DNA from: Candidatus Omnitrophota bacterium
GTDB taxonomy: Bacteria; Omnitrophota; Gorgyraeia; Zapsychrales; Fredricksoniimonadaceae
Direction of reading: 5' to 3'
Assembly: GCA_017987425.1 (NCBI GenBank)
Contig: JAGNTT010000006.1
Span: forward strand, 1-28,687
DNA: 28,687 nucleotides
Shown here: piece by piece, positions 23,701 through 28,687 of the stretch
How the letters are laid out: the number at the start of each line of letters is the position of its first letter
Position numbering within the stretch: the stretch's first letter is position 1
Translations under genes and position numbers: made by a program
The notes under the pieces: generated by a model
Database searches by the model: none
What the model saw: the letters and a program-made list of their open reading frames with translations, nothing else
What the model was told of the DNA's origin: nothing

Positions 23701-24014
23701 AAAATTACGTACACATAGGAATAACCGAAATCGGTGACGCCGCGCACCGCCTTGACTCCGGGGACACCCAACAGCGCGGTCACGATCGGATACGTCACCT
23801 GGTCTTCAATGATGTCCGGACTGCGGTCCCATTTGGAATACACGATGACCTGCGTGTCGGAGAGATCCGGTATCGCGTCGAGCGCGACATTCTTGACCGC
23901 CTGAACCGCGGCCAGGATGGCGACCACGGTCAGCGTGATCACAATCCACTTGTTGCGCGCGCTGGCCTCAATCAGCCGGGCGATCAATCCGTCCTTCTTA
24001 TCAATTCCGCTCAT
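20772..24014 (-). CDS. cusA: CusA/CzcA-family heavy-metal RND efflux pump
   Basis: 1,080 residues from ATG 24014, with GGAG 6 nt upstream; an in-frame ATG at 24032 lies deeper in the cusB end. It is an inner-membrane proton-driven pump with 12 membrane spans. The N-terminus VALDAIPDLSDTQVIVYSKW is typical. The span-4 proton site is IGVLVDGAIIEVENAYKRLEEW, closer to Cu/Ag (CusA) than to Zn/Co (CzcA) types. The periplasmic cleft region keeps Met residues in TDPAPLSMMETV and RIDMLSTGM, where CusA has its metal-relay methionines. MGLDAETGIFMLLFLD in the C-terminal half also fits. It overlaps cusB by 14 bp. No outer-membrane channel (CusC) gene is present here. Cu/Ag is the likely substrate, not proven. 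Confidence 0.9.
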   Translation of the reverse strand: MSGIDKKDGLIARLIEASARNKWIVITLTVVAILAAVQAVKNVALDAIPDLSDTQVIVYSKWDRSPDIIEDQVTYPIVTALLGVPGVKAVRGVTDFGYSYVYVIFQDGTDLYWARSRVLEYLSKITSDLPDGVKTELGPDATGVGWVFQYALVDHSGKQDLQKLRSFQDWYLRYHLQSVPGVAEVPPLGGFVKQYQITVDPRKLQAYKIPITKVIDAVRAGNQESGGRVVEFSGAEYMVRGRGYAKSIEDFQNITVAISSEGVPVLVKDVARVAIGPDIRRGILDLNGEGDVVGGTIVMRHGENALRVIERVKKKIKDVESSFPEGVTLEVTYDRSDLIKRAIDTLSHQLIEEMIIVSIVILIFLWHFPSAIVPIITIPIAVLLSFIPFWGMGLTANIMSLAGIAISIGVLVDGAIIEVENAYKRLEEWNKNGRKEDFYTVRINAIKEVAPSVFFSLLLVAVSFLPVFTLMDQEGRLFKPLALGKTFTMAIAAILAVTLDPAVRMLFTRRDPFTFRPQWLSRAASSVMVGKYHPEEKHPVSRIIFRVYEPVCRWVLRFPKSTIALVLALGLATVPVAMKLGSEFMPPLWEGDILYMPTTMPGISVGEAQKLLQTQDKILKSFPEVEKVFGKAGRMDSATDPAPLSMMETVVLLKPESQWPSKITHEELIRKMDEALQIPGTSNAWTMPIKTRIDMLSTGMRTPLGIKVVGADLEEIEKIAVRLESIIKTVPGARSVYAERVAGGYFLDFDLKRERLARYGLSVEDAQKTIASAIGGETVTTTVEGPERYSVNVRYPHDLRQDPDRLREVLLATPSGAQIPMAEIADVVVRTGPSMIRNENGLLAGYVYVDVAGRDIGGFIEEAQRMVSGEVKLPTGYALVWSGQYENMQRVQERLKLVVPLTLFLIIFLLFLNTRSWFKTGLVLLAVPFSLIGAVWLLWVLGYNMSVAVWVGMIALMGLDAETGIFMLLFLDMSYERALKDGKLRNREDLIEAIVSGAVKRVRPKMMTVMAAFAGLLPIMWSTGAGADMMQRVAAPMVGGLVTSFILELIVYPAVFYLWKYNGELKRFTPGFQANLNVTT

Positions 24015-25134
24015 GCGCCGCTCCGTGATCATCCGTCATGACATGCGCCTTCATTCGGCTTTCGGAATCCATCAGGAAATTTCCCGATGCCGCGATTTTA
24101 TCTCCCTCTTTAAGGCCGCTGTCGATGGACCAATAATTATCTCCTTCAAACCTGACTTTGATGTCGACGGGATCAAAGACGCCATCCCCGCGGTCGATAA
24201 ATACAATCTTGCGGGTTCCCAAGTCCATGACGCTGTCTCTGGGCACGACCAGATTTTGATCGAGATCGGACAAAATATCCACATAAGCGATCATGTTGGC
24301 GGTCAATTCTCCGCGATAACCGGTTATTTCAATCAGCGCGCGTACCGTGCGCGTCTGTGGATCGATGTAACCGCCGATAGACCGGATGACCCCGTTCATC
24401 TTTTCATGGAACGCCGGAATCTCGACCACAGCCTTCTGGCCCACTTCCACAAAACCAATATCACGTTCAAAGATCTGGGCAAAAATCCAATAGTTGTTGC
24501 TTTCCCTGAAAAGCACAAGCTCCGGCTGTTCCCATGTCTGCCACCATTTGATGTCCTTGAGATTTTCAATGTGTGCCTGGTTCAGTCCCAGCATCGTCAA
24601 TTCATGCTCTGCCTGGATGAGTTTGTTTTGGAGTTCGCGATGGACCTGCCAATCGCGTTGTCGGATGGTAAAGCGACGGTAATCTCGATAAACCGTGACA
24701 TAATTTCTGTACGCGTCGATGAATTCATTCTGCACTTTATAAAGGTCAGTATTGTGCGCCACAAAACCGACGGCATGGACCTTCTTTGTGACCATTTCCT
24801 TTTTGACGGTAACCGTTCTGACCCCCATCAGCTGACGCTGCTTGTCATCCAGCTTGACCGATACGTAACCTTCCGGCGGCGCGATCCGGGAAGGAGCCCC
24901 CTGATCTTTACTTTTTGATTCTGCAGCCTGCGGTTTACGCTTGATAAGATCCATGTTACAAATCGGGCATGTCCCGGGCCGGTCGCTGGTATATGTCGGA
25001 TGCATTGGGCAATAGTACACGTCCTTGTGCATTTGCTCATGCCGCGTCTGTGATTCGGGAAGAGCCAGGAAATATCCGGCGGCCAGTATCCCCGCAATTC
25101 CCGCAACGATCATAATTAATTTCAAAATTTTCAT
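24001..25134 (-). CDS. cusB: CusB-like periplasmic adaptor with heavy-metal-binding domain
   Basis: 377 residues from ATG 25134 (GGAG 6 nt upstream); a TTG at 25158 is the other in-frame start. One N-terminal anchor span is followed by the heavy-metal-binding domain YYCPMHPTYTSDRPGTCPICNMDL, with C42, H45, C56, C59 and M61. Next are the barrel-sandwich and hairpin regions, an Arg/Gln-rich helical hairpin (RDYRRFTIRQRDWQ), and a beta-barrel with the PQTRTVRALIEI segment usual in such adaptors. It links the RND pump to an outer-membrane channel and hands over metal. The last 14 bp overlap the cusA start. Confidence 0.9.
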   Translation of the reverse strand: MKILKLIMIVAGIAGILAAGYFLALPESQTRHEQMHKDVYYCPMHPTYTSDRPGTCPICNMDLIKRKPQAAESKSKDQGAPSRIAPPEGYVSVKLDDKQRQLMGVRTVTVKKEMVTKKVHAVGFVAHNTDLYKVQNEFIDAYRNYVTVYRDYRRFTIRQRDWQVHRELQNKLIQAEHELTMLGLNQAHIENLKDIKWWQTWEQPELVLFRESNNYWIFAQIFERDIGFVEVGQKAVVEIPAFHEKMNGVIRSIGGYIDPQTRTVRALIEITGYRGELTANMIAYVDILSDLDQNLVVPRDSVMDLGTRKIVFIDRGDGVFDPVDIKVRFEGDNYWSIDSGLKEGDKIAASGNFLMDSESRMKAHVMTDDHGAAHERN

Positions 25135-25211
25135 ATCATCTCCTAAATTTCCGGACAAAAAATAGACGAATTCCCTGCGTCAAAACAAAGAAAATATATT
25201 TGATCAAAGAA

Positions 25212-25625
25212 TTAAAGTCGGAGGTTGGATAACTGCAGATAAATAGCAACGGCAGGCGCCCGCGGAGGACTGTGATAAACGGGCAAAGACAACTCGATGC
25301 GAGACATTGAATGAGCGGCATGAGTCAGCGCCTTGTGGGCAAATGTTTTATCCGAAGATTTGGCGATTTCAAAAGATCCGTGCCCCCTGTCGGGACTTTG
25401 TTTGGCGAGGTTGCAGCACTGGCACGATTTGGAATCCTGTTTCTGGAAATGATCAGCTTTGGCTGAATGACAGCATGAAGCGTTTTTGGCCTTGAGTGTC
25501 TTGGATTGGAATGAAAAGACTTGGCAGCAGAGCATCAGACCGGAACACAGGAACGTCGCCGCAATCGTCCAGATGAACAACGCTTTCGCTGATTTACCTA
25601 TATACAATCCTGCCGCTTTTAACAT
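25212..25625 (-). CDS. Small Cys/His-rich membrane-anchored protein heading the Cus-like operon
   Basis: 137 residues from ATG 25625, chosen because AGGAAGG lies 8 nt upstream; the frame is open to 25643. One hydrophobic segment (about 17-36, ALFIWTIAATFLCSGLMLCC) acts as signal or anchor. The following part has cysteine clusters ASCCHS and SCQCC and scattered His, then a Pro-rich end (YHSPPRAPAVA). I do not recognise a named family. Position as first gene before cusB, cusA and the TRASH protein, and the soft-metal ligands, suggest a Cu/Ag-binding or sensing role. It could also be a simple leader protein of the operon. Confidence 0.7.
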   Translation of the reverse strand: MLKAAGLYIGKSAKALFIWTIAATFLCSGLMLCCQVFSFQSKTLKAKNASCCHSAKADHFQKQDSKSCQCCNLAKQSPDRGHGSFEIAKSSDKTFAHKALTHAAHSMSRIELSLPVYHSPPRAPAVAIYLQLSNLRL

Positions 25626-25643
25626 AATCACCTTCCTGCCCAA

Positions 25644-25672
25644 ACTATAGCATTATACTAACGTGCAGGCAA
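25644..25672 (-). promoter_or_regulatory. Promoter candidate for the metal efflux operon
   Basis: TTGCCT (25667-25672), 17-bp spacer, TATAGT (25644-25649). A perfect TATAAT (25652-25657) nearby lacks a matching -35 at normal spacing. CCTGC and GCAGG arms flank the region at a wide spacing, but no clear CueR/MerR dyad was identified. Confidence 0.4.
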
Positions 25673-25680
25673 TCAATGAT

Positions 25681-27183
25681 CTAGCGGTCGCGTTTGGCCG
25701 CGCGCGTGAGCTGGGCCAGCTTCTTGACGATCCTCACTCTCAAAGCGCCGGGCTTCATCCGCCATTCCCAGTTATGATAGAGCGTCGACGGACGGTTCAC
25801 GCGGGCCTCATCTCCGAGCCCCAGAACATCCTGCATCGGAATAATGGCCGTGTTCGAAGCCGAATTCAAGACCACTTTAATAAATTCCCAGTGGACGTCT
25901 TTGGCCGCCGGATGTCCGTTCAAATGCCGCGCCACATTTTCCTTGGCGTGCCAAGACGCATCTTTTTGGTACCATCCCTGGACTGTATTATTATCGTGCG
26001 TGCCGGTATAGGCGACCGATTGTTTCGGATAGTTTTCAGGATGATGAGGATTCCCTTTGGAATAATCATCGAACGCAAACAACAGAACCCGCATGCCCGG
26101 AAGCTTGAACCGTTTGACGAGCCTGATGACATCGGGCGTGATATAACCGAGATCTTCGGCAATGATGGGAATTTCCCCCAGCTTCTTTAAAAGAGCGCGG
26201 AAGAAATCCGTACCAGGGGCCTTGATCCAGCGGCCGAACATGGCAACCTTTTGATGGGCGGGAATCTGCCAGAAGCCGGCGAAACCCCGGAAATGGTCGA
26301 TGCGAAGAACATCAAACAGCATCAGATTGTGATTGATGCGGCTGATCCACCAGGCATAACCGGTCTTCTTTAATTGTCTCCAGTCATAAACCGGATTTCC
26401 CCAACGTTGTCCGGTCTTGCTGAAATAATCGGGCGGAACACCGCTGACGAATTTCGGCTTGAGATTTTTGTCCAGTTTGAATAACTTTGGATTGGTCCAG
26501 ACATCGACGCTGTCATAATTGACATAGATCGGCATGTCGCCGATCATTTTGATGTCATTGGACGCACAAAAGGCTTTAAGTTCTTCCCACTGCTTGAAAA
26601 ATAAAAACTGTTCAAATTTAATTTTAAGTATTTGCTCCGCAAATTTCAGATTGAACACTTCCAGAGCGCGGGGATCGCGCAGACGAATACCCTTCGGCCA
26701 CTCATTCCACGGACGGTCTTCAAACTGCACTTTGGCGACGCTGAAGGAAGCAAAATCGTTGAGCCAGTGCTTCTGCTCGTCGCAAAACAAACGGAAGGCA
26801 TCCACTGATTTGGACTGTTGGCGGAAACGGCGGAATGCCGAACGGATGAGCTTTTCCTTCCAGCCGGCAACCGCGGGATAATCAACGATGGAAGCCTTGA
26901 ATTTGGGCAACTGACGGAAGGAATCTTCCCCAATCCACCCGTCGCGTTTAAGAAGATCCGGACTGATCAGCAGAAGATTGCCCGCATACGCGGAACACGA
27001 ACTGTACGGTGAATGTCCGTTGATGCCGTCCGTCGGATTGATTGGTAAAATCTGCCAGTAGCGCTGTTTGGCCTTGACGAGAAAATCAACAAACTGATAA
27101 GCGGCAGGCCCCAGATCGCCTATTCCGAACGAGGAAGGTAAAGAACTTATGTGGAGGAGGATACCGCCGGCGCGCCTGTTCAT
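25681..27183 (-). CDS. malQ: 4-alpha-glucanotransferase (amylomaltase, GH77)
   Basis: 500 residues, the usual GH77 length. It transfers segments of alpha-1,4-glucan, acting in glycogen or maltodextrin turnover in the cytoplasm. The N-terminus RAGGILLHISSLPSSFGIGDLG and the PINPTDGINGHSPYSS loop are family hallmarks. The catalytic set is complete: nucleophile D296 in RIDHFRG, acid/base E343 in IIAEDLG, and the transition-state stabiliser D397 in THDNNT. It follows the GH57-DUF3536 gene by 31 bp, and the pairing suggests a shared alpha-glucan pathway. The Shine-Dalgarno is weak. Downstream lies the metal efflux promoter with no terminator between. Confidence 0.95.
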   Translation of the reverse strand: MNRRAGGILLHISSLPSSFGIGDLGPAAYQFVDFLVKAKQRYWQILPINPTDGINGHSPYSSCSAYAGNLLLISPDLLKRDGWIGEDSFRQLPKFKASIVDYPAVAGWKEKLIRSAFRRFRQQSKSVDAFRLFCDEQKHWLNDFASFSVAKVQFEDRPWNEWPKGIRLRDPRALEVFNLKFAEQILKIKFEQFLFFKQWEELKAFCASNDIKMIGDMPIYVNYDSVDVWTNPKLFKLDKNLKPKFVSGVPPDYFSKTGQRWGNPVYDWRQLKKTGYAWWISRINHNLMLFDVLRIDHFRGFAGFWQIPAHQKVAMFGRWIKAPGTDFFRALLKKLGEIPIIAEDLGYITPDVIRLVKRFKLPGMRVLLFAFDDYSKGNPHHPENYPKQSVAYTGTHDNNTVQGWYQKDASWHAKENVARHLNGHPAAKDVHWEFIKVVLNSASNTAIIPMQDVLGLGDEARVNRPSTLYHNWEWRMKPGALRVRIVKKLAQLTRAAKRDR

Positions 27184-27214
27184 AACTTAACGATGAAATA
27201 AAATAATAAAAGTT

Positions 27215-28687
27215 TTAAATAATTTTAACCTGCAGGATAGCACCAAGTCTTTCGAACGATTTGATCCACTTGCGCGCAAGCTCATCAACCTTGGCCTGCT
27301 GTTTGCGTTCGGAATAATGCTGTTTGCCGATAGCGAAATAAATGTTTTGAGCCTTCCAAAGATCAATATCAAGAGTAAGCTGATTGATCGTGTTTAAAAC
27401 CGCTTCGATGGTCTCGACCAAAGCGATATTCTTCGGCTGCTGCTCGAGACGCTTCATGAGCTCGCTGATCTTCTGGCTTGCCACGAAACCGAAATTACCC
27501 TGATCACGTTTGAACGCCCAGCGTTTCATTTCATCGACGATCGACTGCAGGCGTTCGATATTGATATTTTCCTGTTCCAGAATATCGCATAAGTCGCGGT
27601 TTAAAATAAATTCCACGACCGTGATCAGTGTTCGCGGCAACGGCAGCCGGATTTCGTTCTTGATCTGCATGAGCGGATAATGATGCTCGTAAATCTGCCG
27701 GAATGAAGAGTCGATGTCTTCCATCGTCGACTGCAGAACAAGATTCAGAATCTTCTGCTGTTCTTCCTTAAAAAGATGCCAGAGCGAATAATTCTGCGGG
27801 CCGAAATATTTGTTGATAAGCGTTATGAGCTCCGGGATATTGCTCTGTAAAAATGCTTCGAGAATCTTCTTGCGGCCTTCAAAGAATTCCTCCGCGTTGA
27901 TATTCCGCACTCCCCCGATAAAATTGTGATCGCCCAGATGGAGAACCGCGAAATTGATATTGGCTTTTTCAAGAGTAATGTCTGACTGCACCCATCCGCG
28001 GCCGATGGCCAGACGCAGACGTCCGGCCTCCTTGAGGTCATACATATCGCTCTTGACGGTGTAGCAGTACATCTTCGCTTCGGAAGGATATTCTTCGTAC
28101 AGCGAAGTCATGGCATAATGCGCGCCCACGCGCAACAGATCGACGACGGAAGGATGCACAATGGTTCTGTAAGCCTGCGCTCCGTCTTTGATTTCATGAA
28201 GATTACTCGGGGCCTTTTCCAGAAATTTAACAAACGTCTCTTCGAGATCAGCTCCGCAGACTTCCTTGGCCAGCTGAATGGCACGGGCGGCATATTTGAC
28301 GATCTGCAGAGTCTCGATACCGGAGATATCATCAAAAAACCATCCGCAGCTTGTGTACATGAGAAGAGCGTTGTACTGCATCTCTAAAAGCTTGAGCGCC
28401 CTGATCTTTTCATCATCATTGATCGGCCGTGTGATGTTTTTGAGAAGAAATCCTTCGATCGATTCCCGGCGCCGGTCGAGGATGACATCGATATACGCAT
28501 CCCGGCACTCCCAGACATCGGCGGTGAAAGTTCCCATTTCATGCTGGTAAATTGAACCGAGTTCGTCGCGCAGCCAATCCAGAGCTTCTCTTAACGGAGC
28601 GCGCCACTGCTGCTGCCAGCCGTGGTTCATTCCCGTTGAACAGCCGCAGTTGGCCCGCCAGCGTTCGATCCCGTGAACACAGCTCCA
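27215..28687 (-). CDS. GH57-type glycoside hydrolase with DUF3536, C-terminal part only
   Basis: 491 codons are visible; the frame runs through the right edge. The ATG at 28630 is internal. Codons before it encode WSCVHGIERW and then ANCGCSTG, the Cys-rich junction (SCxHGxxRWxxxCGC) that precedes MHPGW..WRAPLR in this family. The visible part is mostly DUF3536, an alpha-helical C-terminal domain. It begins GWQQQWRAPLREALDWLRDEL and contains RLRLAIGRGWVQSDITLEKANI, where the VLHLGDHNFIGGV stretch is typical. The catalytic GH57 barrel with its nucleophile Glu lies outside the window, so activity cannot be judged. Adjacent malQ points to glycogen or other alpha-glucan metabolism. Confidence 0.85.
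   Translation of the reverse strand, partial: WSCVHGIERWRANCGCSTGMNHGWQQQWRAPLREALDWLRDELGSIYQHEMGTFTADVWECRDAYIDVILDRRRESIEGFLLKNITRPINDDEKIRALKLLEMQYNALLMYTSCGWFFDDISGIETLQIVKYAARAIQLAKEVCGADLEETFVKFLEKAPSNLHEIKDGAQAYRTIVHPSVVDLLRVGAHYAMTSLYEEYPSEAKMYCYTVKSDMYDLKEAGRLRLAIGRGWVQSDITLEKANINFAVLHLGDHNFIGGVRNINAEEFFEGRKKILEAFLQSNIPELITLINKYFGPQNYSLWHLFKEEQQKILNLVLQSTMEDIDSSFRQIYEHHYPLMQIKNEIRLPLPRTLITVVEFILNRDLCDILEQENINIERLQSIVDEMKRWAFKRDQGNFGFVASQKISELMKRLEQQPKNIALVETIEAVLNTINQLTLDIDLWKAQNIYFAIGKQHYSERKQQAKVDELARKWIKSFERLGAILQVKII

Overview
This looks like a chromosomal segment of a free-living, didermic (Gram-negative type) bacterium. It carries an outer-membrane porin, a TamB-like protein, an RND metal-efflux pair and Sec signal peptides. 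Base composition is near even and genes are packed tightly. Nothing points to phage, plasmid or transposon. Taxonomy cannot be settled from the sequence. The mix of genes (a solitary NuoF, GH57-DUF3536 next to MalQ, heptad-repeat hairpins) would suit an uncultured aquatic lineage such as Omnitrophota or a deltaproteobacterial relative, but that is only inference. I see no rRNA, tRNA, CRISPR array or insertion sequence.

Layout, left to right. (1) 1-1118: the start of a DUF6580-type membrane protein running off the left edge, a palindromic repeat, a terminator-like hairpin and a small secreted acidic protein with its own promoter. (2) 1119-8792, all minus strand: a phosphate-starvation module read as porin, pstS, pstC, pstA, pstB, phoU, then a CheY-like receiver and a stand-alone NuoF-like flavoprotein. 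A Pho-box-like array of four 7-bp repeats at exact 11-bp spacing lies in front of the porin. (3) 9036-12073, plus strand: a ZIP metal transporter and a CPA2 antiporter fused to two Usp domains. (4) 12075-16819, minus strand: photolyase and a secreted SlyD-like FKBP, preceded by a metal ABC importer operon (znuA, C, B type). The importer operon ends in a small ribbon-helix-helix protein with a Cys/His tail. Its promoter carries a perfect dyad over the predicted transcription start. (5) 16924-25625, minus strand: a heavy-metal efflux module (Cys-rich membrane protein, CusB-like, CusA-like, TRASH/YHS protein), followed by DUF2231, MarC, CorA and a short TamB-like protein. (6) 25681-28687, minus strand: MalQ and the C-terminal part of a GH57-DUF3536 protein that runs off the right edge.

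Functionally the window is about inorganic ion homeostasis. Phosphate uptake runs from outer membrane to cytoplasm (porin, PstSCAB, PhoU). Divalent metals enter by ZIP, the ABC importer and CorA, and Cu/Ag-type metals leave by the Cus-like pair. The most interesting proposal is that the ribbon-helix-helix/CxxC protein is the metal sensor of the importer operon and binds the promoter dyad. Two intergenic hairpins built from degenerate 7-bp repeats, different in sequence but alike in design, are also unexplained.
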